The position numbers and the translations under genes are program-made. 64,000 bases of DNA from Mesorhabditis belari (lineage: Eukaryota; Nematoda; Chromadorea; Rhabditida; Rhabditidae): the NCBI GenBank assembly GCA_958450365.1, contig CAUEEP010000926.1:1846501-1910500 (forward strand). The letters are read 5' to 3'. This document shows, piece by piece, positions 1-10,249 of this stretch. Position 1 is the stretch's first letter. The number at the start of each line of letters is the position of its first letter. A model generated the notes under the pieces. That model made no database searches, was not told where the DNA came from, and worked only from the letters and a program-made list of their open reading frames with translations.

Positions 1-1
1 T

Positions 2-169
2 AAACTTACCTGGCTGGGGGGTTTCTCGTGATCACCAAGACGGGACCCCCATGGTGAGACATGGTCATTGCACTTTTGACTGTGTTGACCCGTGTGGCAG
101 CTCCGAGTTCAGGTTAACTAACAGCTAAATTTTGCGTGCTGGGCTGGGTTGGGTTCACGCGGCGCTGCC
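2..169 (+). pseudogene. U1 snRNA pseudogene (copy A)
   Basis: The first 110 bases match the other U1 copies: 5' end AAACTTACCTGG for 5' splice-site pairing, a stem-loop I with loop GATCACCAAG, and the ATTGCAC loop of stem-loop II. The 3' third has decayed. The Sm site is shortened to AAATTTTG, and stem-loop IV, which reads GGGGCTGCGTTCGCGCGGCCC in the good copies, is expanded and mismatched. It should not assemble a normal Sm core. The upstream region lies outside the window. Confidence 0.8.
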
Positions 170-505
170 AAACAAGTCAACGATTGCAATGTTGTGTCGC
201 AGCCCCACAAATTTATCTGTTTTAACTCCACTGTGCAACGGTTTTGTTTAAAGTGTTTATTTTCATTATCAACCAGCTCTTACTATTTTTAGTCACACAT
301 TACTTGAATTTCTTTAATGGAGACTAAAAATTCAAATCTGAGAGAAAAGGAGCCGTTCCCAGTTGAATAAAACCAAAATAAAACTAATCTTCAGATATTC
401 TGTCCATTGCTTGAGTATCTTAAACTCCAATAAAAGGATTTAAACTTCTTTTTTTGCCCGTGGCAAGACATCCCCGATCACCCAGATGTTCTTTGTGCGC
501 GAGCG
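170..505. other. Spacer between U1 copies A and B
   Basis: AT-rich sequence with no convincing coding exon. Only the last part (from about 482) resembles the flank upstream of the other U1 genes. Confidence 0.5.
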
Positions 506-527
506 TAATCGCTCTCGATCTGGCGCA
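506..527 (+). promoter_or_regulatory. PSE-like element of U1 copy B
   Basis: The 22-bp block starting TAATCGCTC and ending CTGGCGCA lies 37-58 bp upstream of U1 copy B. The same block sits at the same distance (within 1 bp) upstream of copies C, D and E. Copy E's flank is otherwise clearly diverged, so the block is probably the proximal sequence element. A second conserved stretch, TTAACCCCCTCCCTCG, lies about 15-25 bp upstream of the RNA. Confidence 0.7.
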
Positions 528-563
528 AGCCCATTGGTTAACCCCCTCCCTCGGCGGCCTCAT

Positions 564-726
564 AAACTTACCTGGCTGGGGGTTTCTCGTGATCATCAAG
601 ACGGGACCCCCATGGTGAGACATGGTCATTGCACTTTTGACTGTGTTGACCTGTGTGGCAGCTCCGAGTTGGGGTTCGCTAACAGCTAAATTTTTGCGTG
701 AGGGGCTGCGTTCGCGCGGCCCTGCC
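564..726 (+). ncRNA. U1 snRNA (copy B)
   Basis: This is a full-length U1 spliceosomal RNA, which recognises 5' splice sites by base pairing. The 5' end AAACTTACCTGG is the pairing sequence. Stem-loop I carries the U1-70K-type loop GATCATCAAG and stem-loop II the U1A-type loop ATTGCAC. The Sm site is AAATTTTTG, and stem-loop IV is GGGGCTGCGTTCGCGCGGCCC. It is 163 nt long, one G shorter in stem I than copies C-E. A PSE-like element stands at the expected distance. I see no poly-T stop, as expected for a Pol II snRNA gene. Confidence 0.9.
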
Positions 727-1305
727 AATTTCAAAATTACAATATTTGGCGGGCTGGCGATCGTTGTGCAAACAGAATGTCCAGAGAAAGCAATGAGGAA
801 TGTTCCTGGATTTTAGTTCAATTTGGTATCATTTAACAAACTGAAGTTTCCTTTTAGAACTATATCAAAATTCAACATTAATATAATCTCTAAACAAAAT
901 AATTGAGTTTCAAAGCGTCGTATTTATTCAAAAGTTCCTTTTAACGGACTAGCTCTTGTCCCGAATCTTATCTCATTCGTTTTCTACTCTCATGTTGTTT
1001 TTCTTTCTTCAGAAGTCCCATTCAATTCCTTTTTTTCTTTTCCTCGTTTTCTCGCTCACTAATCACATCACGGGATTCGATGTCTTTTTTTCAAAAAACG
1101 AAAACATTCTCTTTCTTGTCACGTACTTCTCTCTATGGCCAATTTGTGGGATTTCTCCGAGATTTGCTGACTTTTTGCAAATATTTCTCTTTATTCTGAA
1201 AGTTAAAGCTCAATTTATTCAAAAATTTGCTTCAAATTTGCTCAATTCAAAAAATTTAGACTTAATCAAGCGCTTTTCGATTTCGATTGGAGAAAGCCTG
1301 TGAAA
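727..1305. other. Region upstream of the AAAP transporter
   Basis: AT-rich, with a pyrimidine-rich part at 960-1180. It probably contains the promoter of the gene starting at 1306. I see no gene in it and no clear trans-splice acceptor close to the ATG. Confidence 0.4.
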
Positions 1306-4300
1306 ATGTCGGGCGGATCGGGTGATGGAGCCGGGAAACCGTTGATGCTCGGGGTGAACAATCCGTTTGCTGAGAACCCATCGATGATGACACTTGCACA
1401 ATATCAGGACACGTGCATTCCGGGTAAATTTTAGTGCTTCTCACTCTTCTTTCTGTCTTTTTCCAGTCACTTTTCCAGTGCCAAAGGTAGACTTATGTGC
1501 TTCAGATGAGTGAAAATGAACGCGCACACTTCCTGGATGTTCTAATCGATTTCTAGGGTCATGTGAACCGTTTCTAAGGCCCGTTCCTTTTTCTCGATCC
1601 GTTTCCACGGATCGAGATCCACGAATTCGAAAATCCACGAATTTTGCTCGTACCTTGACTGGGTTTTCTTTGAAAAACGTTGAATTTGCTCTCATTCGAT
1701 AGAAAATTTGATTTCAAGTCAAATGAAAGTAAGCTCAACGTTTTTTCAAATAAACCCGGCTAAGATACGAGCAAAATACGTAGATTGCCAACGGCAAACA
1801 ACTGAAAGGACTGAAAAAAGGGCGGAGTTAACATGGCTGCAAACCTGGCAAGGCCATTCAGAAGCCTGGTCTAGGCCTGGCTTTCTGGGGACTCAGGAAT
1901 TGTTTACTAGTGAAGCGAGAACCAGACTTCTGACCGAACTCTGGCCTTTCCTGACTTGATCTTGCCTGGAAAGCTGAAAGAAATTTTTTAGTCCTGAATG
2001 TAGGCTATTACAAATCCGTTAGAGATGCTCTCCAAACTATGGTCAGGCTAGGACCTAGCTTCTAGCCTGGTTTTAATCTTGCCCGAGCTGAGCTGGCCTA
2101 GAAAAATTGATTTTGGAACATCCTTGATTTTTAAAAAGCATAATCCAATTTGCTTGTAAACGCTTGAGCGAATTTTCAAGCAAATTTTCGAGATTTTCAA
2201 AATTTTCAAAGCTTACTGCAGAATTCTCTTTTGCTGATGCTTTTTTGAACCTTATTTACTTGAGTATTTGTTAATCAGATTGAAAGATTATAGTACTTTT
2301 TCCTTATTAACTACACTACCAATCTTTCCCCATTATTTTCATTTTCATTTTTTTTTGAAGCACCTAGCTAGTTTTAGGCATTCTCACCATGAAAGGAGAA
2401 GGTAAACGTAGAAAAAAAAAACTGTCTTTTCCAATGAAGTCTTTTCCAAAAAAATCTTTTCCAATGAAATCTCTAAAGCATGAGAAAAAATTAGAAAACA
2501 GTCAGGGGATTACTATGTAAAAATTGTTGTAAAAATCGAATTTTAGAACTCCAGTAATCCTTTGACAATGTGTGGTGAGGTTCTGATTTCGGATTTCAAA
2601 AAACAAGCCAACTTTTTTGTTCACTGATCTATCTGTATTGAGAAAATGATAGCATGGATTAAAATCGATTCCGAATTTGAATTTGAATTGAATTTGAATT
2701 TTTTGTATTCAAAAGTTTATGATGATTTTAGTGTCGATGGAGTTCGCGAAGTCGAAAATGCATTGGATAATCGCGGCTATTTTCTTGGTTGCGGATATGG
2801 TCGGCGGCGGAGTGGTGGTAATGCCCGTTGCATTCAAACAGTCAGGTAAGATAAAGAAAATTTCACTTCAAAGCTTTGAAAGATCAGATTCATCCATCTT
2901 AAAAGCCTCATTTTCAGATCATTTCTTTATATCTTTTAAACTCATATTTTCAGCTTTCCCTTTTCAAAGTTCAAAGTTCAAAGTTCAAAGTTTCAAAGTT
3001 TCAAAGTTAGTGTCAGTTCCCATCATAAAAAGTTGCCAACCGATCGACCGAGCGCCGATCGATCCTCAACCGAGCGCCTCGCCGATCGACCGAGCGCCGA
3101 TCGCTCCTCAACCGAGCGCCGATCGATCCTCGCCGATCGACCGAGCGCCGATCGATCCTCGCCGATCGCTCCTCAACCGAGCGCCGATCGATCCTCGCCG
3201 ATCGCTCCTCAACCGAGCGCCGATCGATCCTCGCCGATCGCTCCTCAACCGAGCGCCGATCGATCCTCGCCGATCGACCGAGCGCCGATCGACCGCCGAC
3301 GCTCCTCAACCGAGCGCCGACGACCTCGCCGACGCTCCTCACCGAGCGCCGATCGATCCTCGCCGATCGCTCCTCAACCGAGCGCCGATCGATCCTCGCC
3401 GATCGACCGAGCGCCGACGACCTCGCCGACGCCCCAACCGAGCGCCGATCGATCCTCGCCGATCGCTCCTCAACCGAGCGCCGATCGATCCTCGCCGATC
3501 GACCGAGCGCCGATCGCCGATCGATCCTCGCCGATCGCTCCTCAACCGAGCGCCGATCGATCCTCGCCGATCGACCGAGTGCCGATCGCTCCTCAACCGA
3601 GCGCCGATCGACCGAGCGCCGATCGATCCTCGCCGATCACTCCTCAACCGAGCGCCGATCGATCCTCGCCGATCGACCGAGCGCCGATCGATCCTCGCCA
3701 ATCGATCCTCGCCAATTTTTCCTACTCGTCTTTGCGCTTCCGCAAAAATCTCCAAAAAACGAAAGCTTTTCTAAATTGCTAGCAATGATTTTGCAGCGGA
3801 GATCTAGAGAATCAAAATCAAAAGCAGATATTCAAAATCAAAAGCATCAAATAAGATCTTTCCAAACCGTATTTCATTTTGTGCATTCAACATTTGTAAA
3901 ACCAATTTTTAAGTTAAAAAAGTCCATTTATTTAGTTGACAACTGACAACCTAGCTGACAGTCTGTAAGCGTTAATATTAATCTAGCTGTAAGCGTCTAG
4001 ACTACTGATTCTATTGACTAGAAAGTTCAAGATTCTTTTTTAAGATCTTTGTACTTATTCAGGGATGATGATGGGCTGTTTGTTTATGGTGGTGATTTGT
4101 GTGATCTTCGAGTACACGGGATGGGAGCTGGGACAAGTCTGGGTGATTATGCAAGAAAGGTTTGTCCAGAGTTAAGAAAGTTTACAAAAAAACTCATTGA
4201 TATTGTTTTTATGATCGAGTAATACCACGTTGAAGTATCTGTGCAATGCGTGAGGGGGTACCGATGGGGCAATGATTATTAGATATTAGATATTAGATAT

Positions 4301-7300
4301 TAGATATTAGATATTAGATCTTAGATCTTAGATCTTAGATATTAGATATTAGATATTAGATATTAGATATTAGATATTAGATATTAGATATTAGATATTA
4401 GATATTAGATATTAGATATTTATTCGGAATATAGCACAATCACTAATCTAGCGAGAAAATACAATAAAATATAATCAGTCGTTGGTTCAGTGTTTCAAAG
4501 CCAAAGGAAAAGCGATATAAAAAGTGGCCTCCGTCCATTTTTCTTCACACAAAACGATCTTTAGATCTTTATCTTTCGAGGAAGGGCAAGAGGATCAGAG
4601 ATATTCAGAGATAAAATCAAAACATCAAATAAGATTTCACAGAAAATAGCTACTTTTCTGCAAAACGCCCTTTCTGGTCTAGCAAGAAAATTTAATAAAT
4701 AGAATCAATCGTTGGTTCAGTGTTTCACTGAACCAAGGAAACCCGTTCCCCGAGGTGGCCAAAAAGAGCATAGGAAAAATGGCACAGTGAGTGAAACACT
4801 GAACCAACGAAACAAAGCCAAATAAAACAAAGCCAAAGGAAAAGCTATATAAAAAGTGGCCTCCGTCCCTTTTTCTTTAGATCTTTAGAGGAACAGGAAG
4901 GACAAGAGAATCAGAGATATTCAAAATCAAAAGCATCAAATAAGATTTCACAGAAAAGAGCTACTTTTCTGAACAGTATCATAAGGAATTTGCAAATTTT
5001 CGATTTTTCCGATTTTCATATGGCCACTCAACAAGCAACACTGTGACGAATAACCGTTTGTCCGGAAAACTTTAGGCCGAAAAGAGCAGGGGATTTTTCT
5101 CAAACTTTGGTTTTCACAGTGAGTACACAAAAATTTACGAAGGTTTTTGACTCAAGCATGTTTGACGTTTGTGTCACTTATTATGCTAATTTTATGTTGG
5201 TTTTACACCAAAATGTATCCACTTTCCAGACGATTGACTTCAGCGGCCATTCTAATCACTCTTTTCGGCATTTCCGTTGTTTACCTCCTCCTCTCCGCGA
5301 ATATTATCCATTATTTTCTCTACGATTACTTGTATATACCGGTTTGTTGACTTAAATGAAATCTCTTATCTCGAAATTGCAGATCTCACTCTGTGGTACG
5401 ATCGTTGTGCTGGCGCTTCTCATCTCACCGTTTACCCTACTAAAGAGTCCAGGGGATTTTTGGTAGGAAAAAAAAAATTGAAAATTTTCAAAGAAACTCT
5501 CTTCCAGGATCGTCGTTGTATTCGCCATGGTGACCACAGTTTTATCAGTTGCAATGATCATTTACGGAATTTTCCTTGATCACGGCGCTTGTGCTCCACA
5601 AGCGAAATATTCGGGTGGCGACTCGGGAGGCGTTCTTTTTGCAATGGGTTTGTTCTACAGTTCATTGCCTCAAAATCCTAACCCTAGCTTTTAAATCCAG
5701 TTTTAGAAGCTTCAAGTCTTAGCATCAAAACGTTTACTTGTAATTTAAGATTGGATCCCAAATCAATCGTAAATTCAGTCTCAATTTCTTTTTCAGGAAC
5801 ATTTCTCTTTGCTTTCTCTGGACATTATGTTTTCCCAACGATTGTAAACGACATGAGACACCCGAAAAAGTTCAGCTACTCGATCGCTTGGGGATTCCTC
5901 GGTATGTTTGAGGATTTCAGTGTATTCTAAAATATGTCAACTTTTGCGATTACTGTAATATTGCCTCTAACTTGCATCTCTATAAATCTCTATAAATCTC
6001 CAGTCTGATTCTGCTTACGAAGAATGTAGGAAAAAAAATAGTAGCATTGGATAGAGGAAGATTGTGGCCAGATCTAACATTGTAATTCTGAAATTTGATT
6101 GTACATAAGACATAAGATATACAGTACATAAGAGGCAAGCTTACTACTTCAGCTACTCGCTCGCTTGGGGGTTCCTCGGTATGTTTAAGGATTCCAGTGT
6201 ATTCTAAAGCATGTCAACTTTTGCGACTACAGTAATCTTGCCTCTAGCTTGAATCTTGATACGTCCAGTCAATCAATTTCGAATTTCATCTTTGATTCAT
6301 AGCTTTTGATCCTCTTTCAGAATATACCAATGAGCCGCAAAATGTGAAGAATTATTAGCAGGAAACATATTATTCGAAAAGTAACCCTCCACTGATTATT
6401 GGCAGGGCCGCGCGAACGCAGCCCCTCACGCAAAAATTTAGCTGTTAGCGAACCCCAACTCGGAGCTGCCACACAGGTCAACACAGTCAAAAGTGCAATG
6501 ACCATGTCTCACCATGGGGGTCCCGTCTTGGTGATCACGAGAAACCCCCCAGCCAGGTAAGTTTATGAGGCCACCGAGGGAGGTGGTTAACCAATGGGCT
6601 TGCGCCAGATCGAGAGCGATTACGCTCGCGCACAAAGGACACCTGGGTCGTGGGAGTTGAAGGAGTTTCTTTTGGGGATTGCTCATCTGACTATAAGTTG
6701 GTTTGATTCTTAAGATTGGATACAATTTAGAGGCAAGCTTACGGTAGTTTTTAAAAGTTGAACGTGCCAAAGCACTTGAAAGTAACTCATAACTTCCCAA
6801 ATTCAGTTGTCCTCTTGTTGTACATGCCCCTTTCCGTTTATGCCTATTTTGTCTACGGTGATTCGATGGAAAAAAGTGTCATTTACAGGTGAATCCAAAG
6901 AAAACTGGCAATGATTTTATTCATTTCATTTCAGTGTTCAAACGAGAGAGCTTCAATTTGGCGCGAATCTGATGATTGCAGCTCATTGCATTCTCACTCT
7001 TGTCATCGTCATCAACCCAGTCAATCAAGAAGTCGAGGAATATTTCAACATACCGCACAGTTGGTTTTTTTTTATGTTTTAATGCAGTTCTACATCAGCG
7101 TCAAGAGAAAATGAAGTTTAACCCATTCGAAACCGTAGCGTTTTTTCTTTTTTTTCGTCTGCGGACCAAGCCCTTTTTTGAGATTTTTGACTCCGAAGCA
7201 GTTTATCCAGATGGTTGGAAAGATTTAAGAGAGTTTCCTACATCATTTATTTTTGATGAATAACGATTTGCATTTGACTTCAGTACTTTTCAAGATCCTA

Positions 7301-8501
7301 TCGATTATTATTCTTATTTTATCGACGACAAATTAATCAATATGTTAGTAGGCGAATCTAATAAACATGGAAAAAGGAAAACAAACTGGCAGGATTTCGA
7401 TGCAAAATCTTTCAAGCTCTTCCTGGCTCTGTATCTTCAAATGGGAATCGTCAAATTACCGAGGATTCGTGACTACTGGAGTAGCAGGCCTGGATTAGGA
7501 GATCTTTCCCACATGTCCCACATTATGTCAAGAGCAAAATTTGAATCTATTCTTCGAAACCTGCGTTTTTGTGATAATGAACTGGATCCTGCAGGAGATT
7601 GGCTTTATAAGATTAGAGCTATTATGGAACATTTCAATGCAAAACCAGAGGCTGCATTGATTCCGGGTAAATATGACACGTCTAGATCTGTTACAATTGG
7701 AATATACATGTAATGATGAAAAACAACAAAAAAAAACCAATTAATTGAATGAAAATAGCTCAATTAGCGCTGCAGCGGTCCGTTCCTGAGTTTTTGCTGC
7801 AGCGATTATTCGCTGCAGAAGTTTCGAATGGGTTAAAGATACCGTAATCAGTCGAGACGTCTGCACAAGTTTTACCCCTATCAATTTTCTCTTACAGAGT
7901 TCGGAATCGGTCGCGTCTTGGTGCGAATGACGATCTTGTTGTTCGTACTCTTCACCGGTCTCACTATGCCCGATTTTGGGCCTGTGATGAATCTAGTGAG
8001 TTTCTTTAGCTAAACAAAATACAAAAACCCATTTCCAGGTTGGTTCTTCAACAATTCCATTGGGCTGCGTTGTGATGCCGGCTCTCTTTTATCTTTGGAT
8101 CAATGCCGCAACGGAAGAACAATGGGGAAAGGGAGTAATTCCATCCATTAAACAGTAAGTTTTATCTTTTAGTCATCAGATCTAAAGAAACCAAAAAAGA
8201 AATGAAGCAATCTGAAGCAATGAAGCAGAAATGAAGTAATCTTTTTCAGAGTCTATCAGCGAACCCCGAAGATAGTCTTTTGGCTGAATATCTTTGTTAT
8301 GGGTGAGTAGACAAGAAGTTTATTACAAGAAATTGAATAAGATAATAATATTCAGGTGTTGCACTTGTTGGAGGAGCCGTTGGGAGTTACAAGGCGGTAA
8401 TCGCGATGATCGAGACCGAATTCTCGGCTCCATGCTATTTCCGTGGCTCCGAGTTGCTCATTTCCAAAGGGAACACGACAATCATTCATGTGATTTTATA
8501 G
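1306..8501 (+). CDS. AAAP-family amino-acid transporter (SLC36/SLC32-like), exon 4 damaged
   Basis: Fourteen exons join in phase: 1306-1423, 2732-2845, 4063-4159, 5020-5118, 5230-5341, 5383-5462, 5508-5647, 5797-5901, 6807-6888, 6935-7059, 7898-7995, 8039-8154, 8250-8302, 8356-8501. The product would be about 494 aa, normal for this family of proton/amino-acid symporters, with roughly 11 membrane segments. Recognisable features are the first segment ending VGGGVVVMP, the second followed by [16 protein letters not shown], the family signature [20 protein letters not shown] in exon 8, and [12 protein letters not shown] in exon 9. Exon 4 has an in-frame TAA at 5051-5053 and no AG at its start. 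Skipping it (99 nt, phase 2 on both sides) keeps the frame and removes the loop between segments 2 and 3. Introns hold a minisatellite, a U1 gene and a piggyBac relic. The gene may be a pseudogene or an exon-skipped variant. The exact substrate cannot be told. Confidence 0.8.
2846..4062 (+). other. Intron 2 of the AAAP gene
   Basis: An intron of about 1.2 kb between GTAAG at 2846 and the acceptor at 4061-4062. More than half of it is a GC-rich minisatellite. Confidence 0.75.
3037..3714. repeat. GC-rich minisatellite built from GATCGACCGAGCGCC-type modules
   Basis: An irregular array of short modules (CGATCGA, CCGAGCGC, CCTCGCCGATCG, CTCCTCAACCGAGCGC) combined in several orders. Long open frames on both strands here are by-products of a repeat that lacks stop codons. 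It sits wholly inside intron 2 of the AAAP gene and is far richer in GC than its surroundings. Confidence 0.85.
4276..4420. repeat. 7-bp tandem repeat, unit ATTAGAT
   Basis: About 20 copies, three of them with the variant CTTAGAT in the middle. It lies in intron 3 of the AAAP gene. It is not the nematode telomere repeat TTAGGC. Confidence 0.9.
4440..4975. repeat. Internal direct duplication in AAAP intron 3
   Basis: Two diverged copies of a stretch of about 150-200 bp, containing AATCGTTGGTTCAGTGTTTC and AAAGTGGCCTCCGTCC, lie at about 4470-4640 and 4700-4960. No coding features are visible. Confidence 0.6.
5020..5118 (+). pseudogene. Damaged exon 4 of the AAAP gene
   Basis: After completing an Arg codon with the AG of exon 3, the exon reads [10 protein letters not shown], a TAA at 5051-5053, then [12 protein letters not shown] and a further stretch. 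It matches the family loop of the type WP-x(4)-HC-x-KPY...LG. The bases before it are TTTTCAT where TTTTCAG is expected, so the acceptor is missing. The donor GTGAGT at 5119 is intact. Flanking exons are open and in phase. Confidence 0.75.
5872..6260 (+). repeat. Direct duplication of the exon 8 end and intron start
   Basis: The last 30 bp of exon 8 plus about 75 bp of the following intron (5872-5975) recur at about 6146-6250 with small changes, including the splice donor GGTATGTTT. The second copy has no exon body and is probably not spliced. Confidence 0.8.
6401..6564 (-). ncRNA. U1 snRNA (copy C), antisense in an AAAP intron
   Basis: A 164-nt U1 RNA gene with its 5' end at 6564. It has the pairing sequence AAACTTACCTGG, stem-loop I loop GATCACCAAG, stem-loop II loop ATTGCAC, Sm site AAATTTTTG and a perfect stem-loop IV. 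It lies between exons 8 and 9 of the AAAP gene on the opposite strand. Its PSE-like element is at 6601-6622. Confidence 0.9.
6601..6622 (-). promoter_or_regulatory. PSE-like element of U1 copy C
   Basis: Reverse complement of the same 22-bp block seen before copies B, D and E, 37-58 bp upstream of the U1 5' end. Confidence 0.7.
7122..7832 (+). mobile_element. Deleted piggyBac-like transposon
   Basis: The element is 711 bp, flanked on both sides by TTAA (7118-7121 and 7833-7836). It has inverted ends CCCATTCGAAAC and GTTTCGAATGGG. Inside, from about 7291, a frame reads [13 protein letters not shown] and continues from 7342 to 7713 with [19 protein letters not shown] and [18 protein letters not shown]. 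This is the N-terminal part of a piggyBac DDE transposase. The catalytic core and C-terminus are missing, so it is a non-autonomous internal-deletion derivative. It sits in the intron between exons 10 and 11 of the AAAP gene. Confidence 0.85.
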
Positions 8502-9712
8502 AAATTATAAAATCTTTTCTAAAATCACATTTTCTATACAGTATTTATATAGAAATTAGTGATGTTAAGCCTTTGCAATTCCATTGCAAAAAGACACCTA
8601 TAAACTACTGGTTGACTGGCAACAGGACTTTTCATAGCTTTATTGCTAGCCTATTGTAGAAAACTACCGTAATCCAAGAGCCAGTTTCCTTTTAAATCTT
8701 GAAACTTGTATACTTTAACTTTAATTTGTCTATCAAGTTTGTAACTTGATAGATTCTGGATTGAGTGAATCCCTCAGGGTTAATGCACTTGTTAAAAGAC
8801 ACTTATAAACTGGTTGACTACTGGTTGACTGACAACAGGACTTTTCATAGCTTTATTGTTAGCCTATTGTAGAAAACTACCGTAATCTAACCGCCAGTTT
8901 CCATTGAATGAGCCCAATTTTGGTATCATTGATCCTCAGCGATTCTGGATTGAGTGAATCCCTCAGGGCTAATGCACTTGTTAATCATCATCATCGATCA
9001 TCCTCAGCGATCCAAAATTGGGCTGATTGAATGACTAGTTTATTGGTCTTTTCGAAAACATATTAGAGAATCACATTCTAATTTTGAAATTTATTGCAGA
9101 CTGATCAAAACAAAAGATACAATCCGAGGACCGGAATTTAATCTTTTCAGATGGTGCAAACGTGTTGTGGATGGGCGAAGAATATCTCTTCAAAAGGAAC
9201 GCCCGATCTATGTGGAGAGATTCCATTATAGAAGGATGGCATTTGTTTTTTTTGCGGGAAACAACATTAACTCATTTGTTTGGATTAACTCGAAAGTGTC
9301 AAATTTTAGCCAAATTAGCCAAAAATTAGCCAAAAAACCCGTAACTTTACACATATTTTAATGTTTAAATATTCCCCTCGCTGTGCCATTTCCATTCACT
9401 TATCTCTTCATTCAAGTACTACGGTTTGCCTATAGAAAAGCCTAGATTTTAGATTTTGAAGTTTTTAAAGCTGGACCCGTTACTTACCCAGTGAATACTT
9501 ACCCAGTACTTTCCCTTTTAAAAACCCGGTTAGCTTAAAATTGTAACTTTGTACTTTGTACTTTTCCTTTTGTTGCCTCACAGGCCTTCCAATACCGGTT
9601 TCTCATGACTTTCTTTGAATAAACATTTCTTCTGATATTTTATGCTTGTTCTTTTTCCATTTGTTTACTTGTCAAATGTGCAATAAAGTTTAGATTATTT
9701 CAATTTATGCTC
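8502..9712. repeat. 3' flank of the AAAP gene with tandem and fold-back repeats
   Basis: A stretch of about 115 bp with CAACAGGACTTTTCATAGC is duplicated at about 8570-8690 and 8790-8890. Parts of 8890-9040 (CCCAATTTTGGTATCATTGATC and its reverse) form a fold-back related to those at 42860-43050 and 58385-58520. No convincing gene is seen. Confidence 0.6.
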
Positions 9713-9717
9713 TTTTT

Positions 9718-9783
9718 CCATCGAATCACCGTAGACAAAATAGGCATAAACGGAAAGGGGCAGTACAACAAGAGGACAACTGA
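9718..9783 (-). pseudogene. Fragment of AAAP exon 9 carried with the duplication
   Basis: On the minus strand this matches exon 9 ([18 protein letters not shown] region). A base is missing near CATGCCCC and no neighbouring exons are present, so it is a passenger of the inverted duplication. Confidence 0.8.
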
Positions 9784-9963
9784 ATTTGGGAAGTTATGAG
9801 TTACTTTCAAGTGCTTTAACACGTTCAACTTTTAAAAACTACCGTAAGCTTGCCTCTAAATTGTATCCAATCTTAAGAATCAAACCATCTTTTAGTCAGA
9901 TGAACAATCCCCAAAAGAAACTCCTTCAACTCCCACGACCCAGGTGTCCTTTGTGCGCGAGCC

Positions 9964-9985
9964 TAATCGCTCTCGATCTGGCGCA
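9964..9985 (+). promoter_or_regulatory. PSE-like element of U1 copy D
   Basis: Same 22-bp block as in the other copies, 38-59 bp upstream of the RNA. Confidence 0.7.
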
Positions 9986-10022
9986 AGCCCATTGGTTAGC
10001 CCCCTCCCTAGGTCGCCTCCAT

Positions 10023-10186
10023 AAACTTACCTGGCTGGGGGGTTTCTCGTGATCACCAAGACGGGACCCCCATGGTGAGACATGGTCATTGCACTTTTGA
10101 CTGTGTTGACCTGTGTGGCAGCTCCGAGTTGGGGTTCGCTAACAGCTAAATTTTTGCGTGAGGGGCTGCGTTCGCGCGGCCCTCCC
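10023..10186 (+). ncRNA. U1 snRNA (copy D)
   Basis: A full-length 164-nt U1 gene with the 5' pairing sequence AAACTTACCTGG, the stem-loop I and II protein-binding loops, Sm site AAATTTTTG and an intact stem-loop IV. The last bases read CCTCCC instead of CCTGCC. Its upstream flank is nearly identical to that of copy C because both lie in an inverted segmental repeat. Confidence 0.9.
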
Positions 10187-10249
10187 AATAATCAGTGGAG
10201 GGTTACTTCTCGAATAATATGTTTCTTGCTAACAATTCTTCACATTGCA

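Larger units (their letters stand above)
6342..6873 (-). repeat. Inverted segmental repeat, arm 1 (contains U1 copy C and exon 9)
   Basis: The reverse complement of this stretch matches 9713-10247 closely over about 530 bp. It covers the U1 gene, its whole upstream flank and most of AAAP exon 9. In this arm the exon is intact. Confidence 0.9.
9713..10247 (+). repeat. Inverted segmental repeat, arm 2 (contains U1 copy D)
   Basis: Near-identical inverted copy of 6342-6873. The portion at about 9718-9783 is a broken, antisense fragment of AAAP exon 9 with a small deletion. Confidence 0.9.

Noticed and set aside
486..816. Small proteins such as [19 protein letters not shown] recurring at several places
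   Set aside because: They are translations of the U1 snRNA genes. The recurrence comes from the RNA family.
2719..3782. Long open frames on both strands over the GATCGACC minisatellite
   Set aside because: All frames are open because the repeat has no stop codons. The predicted [14 protein letters not shown] repeats match no protein, and the stretch lies in an intron.
4276..4420. Telomere-like repeat
   Set aside because: The unit is ATTAGAT, not TTAGGC, and it lies inside a gene.
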